From the NCBI RefSeq assembly GCF_001482305.1, contig NZ_LOHP01000084.1, positions 1-64,000 on the forward strand: DNA of 64,000 bases, written 5' to 3'. The DNA comes from Leucobacter sp. G161 (GTDB lineage Bacteria > Actinomycetota > Actinomycetes > Actinomycetales > Microbacteriaceae). Under the pieces are notes generated by a model, which saw only the letters and a program-made list of their open reading frames with translations, did not search any database and was not told where the DNA came from. Position numbers and translations under genes: made by a program. Shown here in pieces: positions 36,689 to 43,745 of the stretch (position 1 is the first letter of the stretch; each line of letters starts with the position of its first letter).

Positions 36689-37084
36689 TCAGTCCGAATC
36701 GGCGCAGAGGCAGAACGGATGACCCGCGGGGTCGAGAAACACGATGAACGAGCCGCTCTCGCTGGGCTGAACGGCGTGCCGTCTCGCGCCGGCGGCGACG
36801 GCCGCAACTGACGCTGTCTCCAGGTCTGGCACGTAGAAGTCGAGATGCGCCTGCTGCGGGACGGGGCCGTCTGGCCAGACCGGCTCGAGATAATTGGCGA
36901 CGGCTTGGAACGCGAGGAAGTGCGATCGCGGTTGCCCAGCTGGCGGGTGCACCTCGACCCAGCGGTCGTCTTCGCCGCGTTCGATGCGCCATCCGAGGAG
37001 CCCGGCGTAGAACTCAGCCAGCGCGACGGCATCCGGGCAATCGATCGCGAAGGTCATGCGATGCAGCGTGATGGGATCGGTCAT
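36689..37084 (-). CDS. VOC (glyoxalase/bleomycin-resistance-like) family protein
   Basis: 131 residues, two betaalphabetabetabeta modules: MTFAIDCPDAVALAEFYAGLLGW (split, residues 9-31) with the first metal-ligand His at HRMTF, WVEVHPPAG, HLDFYVPDLETA with a second His, and the C-terminal SFIVFLDPAGHPFCLC. Typical of the CalF5/glyoxalase-like branch. Start ATG 37084 is set by TACACT six bases upstream. Substrate unknown. Confidence 0.9.
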   Translation of the reverse strand: MTDPITLHRMTFAIDCPDAVALAEFYAGLLGWRIERGEDDRWVEVHPPAGQPRSHFLAFQAVANYLEPVWPDGPVPQQAHLDFYVPDLETASVAAVAAGARRHAVQPSESGSFIVFLDPAGHPFCLCADSD

Positions 37085-37090
37085 GGGAAA

Positions 37091-37096
37091 AGTGTA
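37091..37096 (-). promoter_or_regulatory. -10 element TACACT, 6 nt before ATG 37084 (leaderless)
   Basis: Minus strand reads TACACT-TTTCCC-ATG with no Shine-Dalgarno sequence. Confidence 0.55.
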
Positions 37097-37217
37097 GGCC
37101 CGCAGCGAGGTGAGGTCTACAGCTGAGAAACCACTGGAGAAAGGTCAGCCCGTGCTGCAGGATCCGCAGTTTCGGGGGATACTGGCTGCACTCCCGTCAA
37201 CGTCGAAGGACTCACTC

Positions 37218-37640
37218 ATGGCGCACATGCTTGCCACCTATATCGCCCTACCTGGCACGACCGCCGAGGCTATGGAGCACTGGCAGGAGGTGTTCGGTGG
37301 CGACCTCGAGATCATCCGGTACGGCGATGCGCAGCTCAAGGACCTGCCCTTCGACCCCCCAGCGGACGCGGTCGCCCACGCCTCGCTCACACTGCCTGCT
37401 GGGATCATTACCGGCGGCGATGTCATGGACACGGGCACTGAGTATCCGGTGCGCGGCACCGCATACTCGCTGCTCTACACAACGGACACCCCGGAAGAAG
37501 CGCAGCACTACATTGATCGCCTCACCGCAGGGGGCGGCTCGCTCGGGATGCCCTTCGAACAGGCGCCCTGGGGTGACTGGTACGGGCAGGTCTTTGACCA
37601 ATACGGCGTGATGTGGGCGTTTTCCTGCGCGGTAACGTAG
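37218..37640 (+). CDS. VOC family protein, PhnB/3-demethylubiquinone-type
   Basis: 140 residues from ATG 37218, preceded by GAAGGA. MLATYIALPGTTAEAMEHW is the N-terminal strand and helix of the PhnB-like branch; ASLTLPAGIITGGDV and LLYTTDTPEEAQHYIDRLTAGG follow, ending GQVFDQYGVMWAFS (typical WGxxxGxxxDxxGxxW-like end). The first of the usual metal ligands is not obvious, as often in this branch. Function unknown. The Nudix gene follows after four bases but has its own -10. Confidence 0.88.
   Translation: MAHMLATYIALPGTTAEAMEHWQEVFGGDLEIIRYGDAQLKDLPFDPPADAVAHASLTLPAGIITGGDVMDTGTEYPVRGTAYSLLYTTDTPEEAQHYIDRLTAGGGSLGMPFEQAPWGDWYGQVFDQYGVMWAFSCAVT
37633..37638 (+). promoter_or_regulatory. -10 element TAACGT, 6 nt before GTG 37645 (leaderless)
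   Basis: TAACGT-AGAACC-GTG. The element overlaps the end of the preceding gene, including the first base of its stop codon. Confidence 0.5.
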
Positions 37641-37644
37641 AACC

Positions 37645-38139
37645 GTGTCATTTGAGGATTCCTACCTGGGACGGTTACGGAAGCACGTCGGCAACGCTGA
37701 GTTGCTCGCACCCGGCGCGCAGGTGCTGTTGCTCACCGACGACGAGCACGCCATCTTTCAGCGACGCGCTGACTCCGGGCTGTGGGAGTTCCCGGCCGGC
37801 AGCGCGGAACCGGGGCAGAGCTTCGCGGACACCGCGATTGCCGAGGTCTCCGAAGAACTCGGGCTGCGCCTCACCGCAGACACCCTCACCGCGTTCGCAT
37901 CGTTCTCGGACCCTGTCGAACACCGGCTTACCTACCCGAACGGCGACATCGTGCACGCGTTTGCGCTGTGCTTCGTCGCGCGCGAATGGACCGGTGAGAT
38001 CCTGCCGGACGCCACCGAGGTGCGCGAGTGGGGCGTCTACTCGCTGAGTGATCCGCCGGCCGGGCTGCAGCGTGCCACGCGCCTCGTGCTCGACATGTAT
38101 CTCGCGTATCGGGAAACGGGCCGCTTCCAAGCGCGGTAG
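37645..38139 (+). CDS. Nudix hydrolase
   Basis: 164 residues. The Nudix box runs GSAEPGQSFADTAIAEVSEE then LGL (about residues 53-75). The metal-binding EE of the box is intact, but the expected early Glu is Gln (PGQS) and the Arg of REUxEE is Ala (AEVSEE), so catalysis may be altered or specialised. It starts at GTG 37645 with a leaderless-type promoter. Substrate (a nucleoside diphosphate derivative) unknown. Confidence 0.88.
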   Translation: MSFEDSYLGRLRKHVGNAELLAPGAQVLLLTDDEHAIFQRRADSGLWEFPAGSAEPGQSFADTAIAEVSEELGLRLTADTLTAFASFSDPVEHRLTYPNGDIVHAFALCFVAREWTGEILPDATEVREWGVYSLSDPPAGLQRATRLVLDMYLAYRETGRFQAR

Positions 38140-38186
38140 CGGCGTGCTACCTTCAGACTCCGAAACGAGTGCACCGAGGAGTGAGC

Positions 38187-38399
38187 ATGACCGAGCAGGT
38201 GAAGGGTCCGAGATCGTACTTCCCCTCGATTGAGGCGAAGTATGGAAAATCGATCGAGGAGTGGATCGCGCTCTTGCGCCCGCACGCCGGCGAGAAGCAC
38301 ATGGAACAGGTCGCGTTCCTCAAAGATCTCGGCATGGGACACGGCCACGCAAATGCCCTCGTGCACGTGTTCCGTGCAGAGTTCGAAGGTGCCGCATGA
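38187..38399 (+). CDS. DUF4287 domain protein
   Basis: 70 residues from ATG 38187 (GAGGAG upstream). SYFPSIEAKYGKSIEEWIALL and HMEQVAFLKDLGMGHGHANALVHVFR are the recognisable DUF4287 halves, a small helical domain often next to or fused with DUF5655. Its TGA overlaps the ATG of the next gene (ATGA), so both are made together. Function unknown. Confidence 0.85.
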   Translation: MTEQVKGPRSYFPSIEAKYGKSIEEWIALLRPHAGEKHMEQVAFLKDLGMGHGHANALVHVFRAEFEGAA

Positions 38400-38851
38400 C
38401 CGCTACAGAACCCGCAATGTCGCCCTCGGATATGCCCATCGCGGAGGCCCTTGACCGAGTCACAGGTCCGAGGCGGGCAGAGGCAGACGAGTTGCTCGCG
38501 TTGCACCGGGCAGCGAGCGGATCGGAACCCGTCGTCTGGGCCGGCCGCATCCTCGGCTTCGGTGAGCACCACTACGCCTACGAGAGCGGTCGCACCGGGC
38601 GCGTGCCCGAGCTCGCGTTTGCGACGGGCGCGAAGCGGCACACGATCTACCTCACCGAGAACTTCGCCGAGCGCTGGCCCGACCTGCTCGCCGAGCTGGG
38701 CCCGCACACCGCGAGCAAGGTGTGTCTGTACCTCACCCGCCTCACAAAGGTGGATCTTGGTGTGCTGCGAACGATCCTCGACCGAGCCCTCGCCGAAACG
38801 CGCGGGGGCGAGGAGATACACAGCGAGACCGCGAACACCCGCCCAGCGTAG
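38396..38851 (+). CDS. DUF1801 domain protein (YdhG-like)
   Basis: 151 residues. DRVTGPRRAEADELLALHRAASGS then PVVWAGRILGFGEHHYAYESG and KRHTIYLTENF match the DUF1801 (YdhG/YjbR-like) pattern. It ends with a charged C-terminal extension. Translationally coupled to the DUF4287 gene (four-base overlap), suggesting they act in the same unknown process. Confidence 0.83.
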   Translation: MTATEPAMSPSDMPIAEALDRVTGPRRAEADELLALHRAASGSEPVVWAGRILGFGEHHYAYESGRTGRVPELAFATGAKRHTIYLTENFAERWPDLLAELGPHTASKVCLYLTRLTKVDLGVLRTILDRALAETRGGEEIHSETANTRPA

Positions 38852-38935
38852 GCAGCGAGGCGGATCCCGCGGGTCGATCCTGTCCGACACAGCGAAACGC
38901 CCGCGAAGTCACAGGTGATTTGGAAGGCCCAGAGT

Positions 38936-38941
38936 TAGCCT
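38936..38941 (+). promoter_or_regulatory. -10 element TAGCCT, 6 nt before ATG 38948 (leaderless)
   Basis: TAGCCT-CAGACC-ATG. Confidence 0.55.
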
Positions 38942-38947
38942 CAGACC

Positions 38948-39697
38948 ATGAGCAACACCGCACCGATTCCGCGAGCATCCGTTGCCGCTGTGGGCGACGA
39001 AATCACGATCTCTCCCAGCGCGCTCCGCTCCCTGAGCGGGGAACTCCAACGCTTTATGCTCGAGTACCGTTTTGCGATGCAGGAGATCGAGACAAAACTC
39101 GCGATTCTCCGCGAAGAGTTCATGCACATGCACGAGTACAACCCGATCGAGCACGTCTCGAGCCGGGTGAAGACGCCGGAGAGCCTGCTCGCGAAAGTCG
39201 AGCGGCGCGGCGTGACTCCCGAGGTCGGTGCGATCCGCCGCGAGATCCAAGATATCGCCGGGGTGCGCGTGACCTGCGCCTTCATCCGCGACGTCTACCG
39301 GCTGTTCGGGCTGCTCACACAGCAGGACGACATCACCGTACTCGAGGTCGAGGACTACATTGAGCACCCGAAGCCCAACGGGTATAAAAGCCTGCACGCG
39401 ATCCTGTCCGTGCCCGTCTACCTCTCGAGCGGCCGCGTCGACGTGCCCGTCGAGGTGCAGTTCCGCACGATCGCGATGGACTTCTGGGCGAGCCTCGAGC
39501 ACAAGATTTATTACAAGTACCAGCGGCAGGTACCCGAGCAAATGATGGACGAGCTCAAGCAGGCAGCAGATTCGGCGGCCGAGCTCGACACCCGCATGCA
39601 GAGCTTGCATGTGCAGATGCACGGCGAACCGCCTCCCACCTCGCCGATCAACCTGCAGGAGATCCGCGAGGTACGAGAACGCATCAGGCGCGTATAA
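38948..39697 (+). CDS. small alarmone synthetase, GTP pyrophosphokinase family (RelQ/RelP-like)
   Basis: 249 residues, synthetase domain only (no HD hydrolase, no TGS/ACT), so it makes (p)ppGpp and is not bifunctional Rel. Motifs: SRVKTPESLLAKVERRGV (ATP/GTP-binding basic region), IQDIAGVRVTCAFIRDVYRLF (with the catalytic Asp region), EDYIEHPKPNGYKSLHAIL, VEVQFRTIAMDFWASLEHKIYYK. The last includes the synthetase-conserved Glu-x-Gln. Start by leaderless promoter. Likely stress-inducible guanosine tetraphosphate production. Confidence 0.93.
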   Translation: MSNTAPIPRASVAAVGDEITISPSALRSLSGELQRFMLEYRFAMQEIETKLAILREEFMHMHEYNPIEHVSSRVKTPESLLAKVERRGVTPEVGAIRREIQDIAGVRVTCAFIRDVYRLFGLLTQQDDITVLEVEDYIEHPKPNGYKSLHAILSVPVYLSSGRVDVPVEVQFRTIAMDFWASLEHKIYYKYQRQVPEQMMDELKQAADSAAELDTRMQSLHVQMHGEPPPTSPINLQEIREVRERIRRV

Positions 39698-39720
39698 CGC
39701 CCGAACTCTCCCCAAGCCCC

Positions 39721-39726
39721 TAGGCT
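39721..39726 (+). promoter_or_regulatory. -10 element TAGGCT, 6 nt before GTG 39733 (leaderless)
   Basis: TAGGCT-CGAGGC-GTG. Confidence 0.55.
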
Positions 39727-39732
39727 CGAGGC

Positions 39733-40548
39733 GTGGAACCAGACAGCGCGGCACACGGCGAACACCTCCCAGGCGGATCGGGCGGAGTGTGGCGCGTGCG
39801 CGCCGCAACCGGCGAGGTCCGCGTGCACCGGCCGACGGGGCCGTGGACCCCCGCAGTACACGAGCTGCTCACCCACCTGCGGGAGCGCGGGCTCGACGGG
39901 ATCCCCGAGGTACACGGCATCGACAGCGACGACCGCGAGGTGCTGAGCTATCTGCCGGGGGAGACGCTCGACCCGGAAACCACCTCTCCAAGTGATCGCG
40001 CGCTCGCCGCAGCGGCAGCGTGGATGCGGAGATTTCACGACGCTGTCGCAGACTTCACCCCAGCCAGCGACCACTGGCGGCAGGGCGAGCAACCCCTCGA
40101 TCGGGCGCGCGGTGAAATCATCTGCCACAACGATCCCGGCCTCTACAACTGGGTGGTTGTCGACGGCGAATTTGCGGGAATGATCGATTGGGATCGGGCG
40201 GGGCCCGGGCTCCCGATTGATGACCTGGCCTTCCTCGTGTGGTCGGGGGTACCGCTGCTGCGGGAGATCCCCGCGGTGGACGCGGCCAGGCGTATCCGCG
40301 TCGCCGCCGCGGCCTACGGTGGCGTCGACGGCTCTGACCTGCTCGACGCGGTCACGCGCCGAATGGGGCTGATCGCCGACCGATGGCAGGCGGGGATTGA
40401 GCGAGGAGATGCTGGCACGCTCGCGCTGCGCGACGCTGGGATTATGGCTCGGCACGAGAGCCGGGTCGCCGGGTTTGCGGCCCGCCGTGAGGGACTGCGG
40501 GAGCTCGTGCGCGCCGCGGGGAAGCAAGGCTCCGGCTCCGGGCAGTAG
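39733..40548 (+). CDS. aminoglycoside-phosphotransferase-like kinase (APH family)
   Basis: 271 residues, protein-kinase-like fold. Catalytic loop ICHNDPGLYNWVV (HxDxxxxN), then GEFAGMIDWDRAG (the metal-binding D of the DFG-equivalent) are clear. The N-lobe is short and lacks an obvious lysine-bearing strand; RAATGEVRVHRPTG may be the remnant. Such genes are common as stand-alone housekeeping kinases, and resistance should not be inferred. GTG 39733 set by the leaderless promoter. Confidence 0.88.
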   Translation: MEPDSAAHGEHLPGGSGGVWRVRAATGEVRVHRPTGPWTPAVHELLTHLRERGLDGIPEVHGIDSDDREVLSYLPGETLDPETTSPSDRALAAAAAWMRRFHDAVADFTPASDHWRQGEQPLDRARGEIICHNDPGLYNWVVVDGEFAGMIDWDRAGPGLPIDDLAFLVWSGVPLLREIPAVDAARRIRVAAAAYGGVDGSDLLDAVTRRMGLIADRWQAGIERGDAGTLALRDAGIMARHESRVAGFAARREGLRELVRAAGKQGSGSGQ

Positions 40549-40605
40549 GCTGCTTCGTAGGTTCGAGTGTGTAAGCGAGCCAGCGAAACGAAGGAGTGCG
40601 CGGAC

Positions 40606-41538
40606 ATGACGACCGAACCAGCCCAGGTAGCCTCGGCAGTGATGTTGGCTGATGGCGGAATCGAGACCGCCCTCGAGACCAGGCTGGGTCAGGTGCTCCC
40701 TGAGTTTGCGGCCTTCGTGCTGCTCGACACGGCCGAGGGGCGTGACGCGCTACGAGAGTACTACCGGCCCTTCGTCGAGCTCGGCGTCGAAGCGCGGGTG
40801 CCACTCGTGCTCGACACTCCAACGTGGCGTGCGAATCCGGACTGGGTCGAACTCGTTGACGGAGCTGACGCGGCCGTGCCAACCGCGGAGCGTGTGCGTG
40901 AGTTAAACACCGACGCGGTGTCTCTTGTACGCGAGTGCGCACTGCGGCTTGCACCCGACGCCGCGATTGAGGTGAACGGGGTCGTCGGACCGCGCTTCGA
41001 CGACTTCGAGGCAACCCAGCGGATGACCGCCGAATCAGCTGAGCAGTACCACGGCCCGCAGGTGCGTGCGCTCGCGGAAGCTGGAGCGGATCGCATCACC
41101 GCGGTGACCACCCTCGACGCGGCGGAGGGGATCGGTGTGGTTCGGGCGGCGGTCGCCGCGCGCGTCCCCGTAGCGGTGTCTTTCATCGTCGGCCCCGACG
41201 GGATGCTTGCTGACGGCTCGACGCTGGCTGCAGCGATCGCAGCGGTCGACGAGGCCACCGGCGGCGCGGCTCTCGGGTTCGCCGTGAACTGCGCGCACCC
41301 CGATGAGGTGCTGAGTGGGATCGATCCCGACGCTCCCGAGATGGGGAGGATCCTCGGGTTTCGACTCAACGCCGCACGCCACGGAGACGACGGCCCGGGG
41401 GACGGGCCGGAGGCATTCGCGGGTGCGCTCATGCGGCTCGCGACTCTCGTGCCAAGCGCAGGAGTGTTCGGGGGCTGCTGCGGAACTGACGCGCCGCACA
41501 TCGCGGCAGTCCTCGCAGGGGCCCGGCGCTCAGCGTAG
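40606..41538 (+). CDS. homocysteine S-methyltransferase family protein
   Basis: 310 residues from ATG 40606 (GAAGGAGT upstream). The (betaalpha)8 barrel carries the three zinc cysteines: FAVNCAHPDEV (about residue 228) and FGGCCGTDAPHI (about 295). DGGIETALETRLG at the N-terminus and ITAVTTLDAAEGIGVVRA fit MmuM/YagD-like enzymes that methylate homocysteine from S-methylmethionine or SAM. No partner permease (mmuP) is adjacent, so the methyl donor is open. Confidence 0.9.
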   Translation: MTTEPAQVASAVMLADGGIETALETRLGQVLPEFAAFVLLDTAEGRDALREYYRPFVELGVEARVPLVLDTPTWRANPDWVELVDGADAAVPTAERVRELNTDAVSLVRECALRLAPDAAIEVNGVVGPRFDDFEATQRMTAESAEQYHGPQVRALAEAGADRITAVTTLDAAEGIGVVRAAVAARVPVAVSFIVGPDGMLADGSTLAAAIAAVDEATGGAALGFAVNCAHPDEVLSGIDPDAPEMGRILGFRLNAARHGDDGPGDGPEAFAGALMRLATLVPSAGVFGGCCGTDAPHIAAVLAGARRSA

Positions 41539-41596
41539 ACAGTGCACAGGCGTGGCACAGCTTCCGTGCGGATCGGGGAATTCAGGCTTCGTCGTT

Positions 41597-41602
41597 TAGG
41601 CT
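41597..41602 (+). promoter_or_regulatory. -10 element TAGGCT, 6 nt before GTG 41609 (leaderless)
   Basis: TAGGCT-GTTCGT-GTG. Confidence 0.55.
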
Positions 41603-41608
41603 GTTCGT

Positions 41609-42460
41609 GTGAGTAGAGACCCCCTGGAAGAGCTCTTCGGTCCGCTGGACTCGGATGATGCCGAGACCGGCGCCATCGAGACCGACGAGATCCAAGCTGC
41701 CGGCGACACCAACAGCTCGGCCCCGACGCAGGCCTTCGAGCCCGCGCCAGCCGTGCGGCGTAGCCCTGCCGCGTCACCCGAGGCCCCAACTGCCCCGTTC
41801 GCGCCTGCCGCAGCGCCGGCCCCGGCCCCGGCGCCCATACGGACGCCCGCCCCAGCTCCTGCCCGCGCGGCGCGGGAAGAACCGCCGACGCGTCCCGTCT
41901 CGGCCAACCCGAAGCGGTCAAACGCCGCGCTGCCGTGGATCATCATTGCTGCCGTCGCCGTGCTTGCTCTCGTTGGCGCGCTGATCGCCGTCAACGCGCT
42001 CAGAAACGACGACGCGCCGGTCGAGGAGACTACCGCAGCGCCAGTGCCGACCCCCACCGAAACCGACGGCGCTGAGCCCGAGACTCCCGCTCCGACTCCC
42101 GAGGAGCCTGAGGTCGAAGAAGCCCCCAAGGTCGACGTTGGCGCAAACCCGATCTCGATGGACATTTCATTTGCCGGCATTTCCGTTGAATCCTCGCAGA
42201 AGCTCACGAACCCGCAGTGGTTCTACCACGCGGGCCCTCCGGAGCGCGTGATGATTGAATCCGGTCTCATGAACTCGTTCCCCGAGTCCTGCAGCGCGAT
42301 GCGCAGCCCGGTCGGGCAAAGCCCCTGGGGTATCGAGAAGGGTGAGGGCGACACCTGGACGGTCGTTCGCCCCGAGGGGACCTGCACCGCAGACCCGAAG
42401 CTCTATGACGAGGTCTGGGGCCTCATGCAGGCCGTCGCAGACAGCGCGAAGCCGCTCTAG
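41609..42460 (+). CDS. single-pass membrane protein with Pro/Ala-rich cytoplasmic tail
   Basis: 283 residues from GTG 41609. Residues 1-105 are acidic then Pro/Ala-rich and disordered; 107-130 (PWIIIAAVAVLALVGALIAV) form one membrane helix; a Thr/Pro/Glu linker follows, then an extracytoplasmic domain of ~100 residues with two cysteines (PESCSAMR and EGTCTADP) that could form a disulfide. No known domain recognised. Immediately upstream of the large inverted repeat that separates it from the convergent protease gene. Confidence 0.7.
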   Translation: MSRDPLEELFGPLDSDDAETGAIETDEIQAAGDTNSSAPTQAFEPAPAVRRSPAASPEAPTAPFAPAAAPAPAPAPIRTPAPAPARAAREEPPTRPVSANPKRSNAALPWIIIAAVAVLALVGALIAVNALRNDDAPVEETTAAPVPTPTETDGAEPETPAPTPEEPEVEEAPKVDVGANPISMDISFAGISVESSQKLTNPQWFYHAGPPERVMIESGLMNSFPESCSAMRSPVGQSPWGIEKGEGDTWTVVRPEGTCTADPKLYDEVWGLMQAVADSAKPL

Positions 42461-42499
42461 CCCCCTCCGGTGGGCCTCCGGCCCGGCCCTGCCATCGCT

Positions 42500-42570
42500 A
42501 CACCCCCGTTTTTTCTATTCCGACCCTTGTGTGCCCTGCACAAGGGTCGGAATAGAAAAAACGGGGGTGT
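42500..42570. terminator. perfect 32-bp inverted repeat between convergent genes (bidirectional terminator or mobile-repeat relic)
   Basis: Arms 42500-42531 and 42539-42570 are exact reverse complements with a 7-nt spacer TGCCCTG. The arms contain a T6/A6 run inside the stem. It lies between the stops of convergent genes at 42460 and 42585, so termination in both directions is likely. Its length and perfection exceed every other hairpin in the window, so a repeat-element origin is possible. Confidence 0.85.
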
Positions 42571-42584
42571 TTGGGTGTGTGGCG

Positions 42585-43409
42585 CTAGCCGAAGAGGGTG
42601 GGCCAGAGCGCGAGCGCGAGCGGGTACCCGACGAAGCTCACAATGTCCAAGAGCAGGTGCGCGACGATGAGGGGGAGGGACCGTCCCCAGCGCTGGTAAG
42701 CCCAGCCAAAAACGATACCCATCACGACGTTCCCGATAAAGCCGCCGAAGCCCTGATAGAGGTGGTACGAGCCGCGAAGCAGGGCGCTCGCGAAGATCGT
42801 CGCCCACGTTCCGACGCCGAGCCGTTTGAGCCGGTCGAAGAGGTAGGCCACGACGATGAGTTCCTCGCTGAGCGCCGCGCGGAGCGCCTGCAGAACGAGC
42901 ACGGGAACGGTCCACCAGAACGCATCGAGCGTCGTCGGGACCACCGTGGTGTTGATGCCGATCCACTTCGCGAACAGGTAGAACGCGAGCCCGGGGATTC
43001 CGATGACTGCCGCGAGCAGAAAGCCATGTCCGGTCTCTCGCAGCCAGGGCCAGCCAGCGCGTGTGTGCATCGGCGCGAATGATCCGGCGGACGCGGCCCC
43101 AAGTCCGAGGTCGCCAAGGTGCGGTTTGCGCGCCCGCCAGAGCAGGAACGCCACGAGCGCCACGGGTGCGAGACCCCCGACGATGCCGAGCAACTGGTAG
43201 GCCAGGTCGAAGTACTGCTGAGTCGAAAGCGGACGGTTGATCGTCGCCGTCTGATTCGCGAGCTCAGTCTCCTGCGCGAGGCGCTCGATGATGGTGATGA
43301 TTGCACGCACGCCGGAGTATCCGAATGAGAGCGCGAGCACAATGCCCAGCTCCCAGCGCAGCCTGGTGCGTTGGGAGCTGGGCACTGGTGTTCTGCGGTG
43401 TTCGGTCAC
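42585..43409 (-). CDS. CPBP-family intramembrane glutamic endopeptidase
   Basis: 274 residues from GTG 43409, about eight membrane segments. Catalytic motifs of the CPBP/Rce1 family: AALSEELIVVAYLFDRL (E-E pair), GSYHLYQGFGGFIGNVV (conserved His), and LPLIVAHLLLDI (second His). Such proteases process membrane proteins or are bacteriocin-immunity-like; no bacteriocin gene is adjacent. A frame opening at 43475 adds residues upstream of the promoter and is rejected because TACGCT lies six bases before GTG 43409. Confidence 0.88.
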   Translation of the reverse strand: MTEHRRTPVPSSQRTRLRWELGIVLALSFGYSGVRAIITIIERLAQETELANQTATINRPLSTQQYFDLAYQLLGIVGGLAPVALVAFLLWRARKPHLGDLGLGAASAGSFAPMHTRAGWPWLRETGHGFLLAAVIGIPGLAFYLFAKWIGINTTVVPTTLDAFWWTVPVLVLQALRAALSEELIVVAYLFDRLKRLGVGTWATIFASALLRGSYHLYQGFGGFIGNVVMGIVFGWAYQRWGRSLPLIVAHLLLDIVSFVGYPLALALWPTLFG

Positions 43410-43745
43410 GCACTTAGCGTAGCGGGCGTGTCCAGCGTCGGACTGGGACGCGAATCTCTTCTCTTCGAAAGACATTCAAGCTCAGGTATTTATGCATGCC
43501 TCCAGAGTACGTATGGCGTAGATCTTGCATGAATCACACAAGTTTTCTTCCTATGTGTGTCATTGCTTTGGTAGCCGGGAATGGCGCGGTTACGAGTCAG
43601 TCACGAGCCGACACAAGATTCGCTTCGGGGGAGCGCGGTGGCATAAACTGCACTACGGAAATACCTACATATCCCGTACCCGTTTTCGGGGCACTTTTCG
43701 TGTTTCTCGGCAACGGAGTCCAGGGTCAATACAAGGAGGAAACCA
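43410..43745. other. 336-bp control region between divergent protease gene and oligopeptide transporter operon
   Basis: No gene is supported. The region is noticeably AT-richer than its surroundings (roughly 43480-43740). It holds TACGCT at 43416-43421 for the leftward protease and, on the right, possible -10 elements such as TAAACT at 43644-43649 for the transporter operon. The only open frames (43496-43879, 43525-43749) overlap the lipoprotein gene out of frame and lack start signals. Confidence 0.6.
43416..43421 (-). promoter_or_regulatory. -10 element TACGCT, 6 nt before GTG 43409 (leaderless)
   Basis: Minus strand reads TACGCT-AAGTGC-GTG. Confidence 0.55.

Noticed and set aside
39733-40548. 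Antibiotic resistance by the APH-like kinase
   Set aside because: Only the generic kinase motifs are visible, the neighbours are housekeeping genes, and such kinases are common in this group.
42457-42966. Frame running through the 32-bp inverted repeat
   Set aside because: Exists only because the palindrome has no stops; overlaps the CPBP protease gene.
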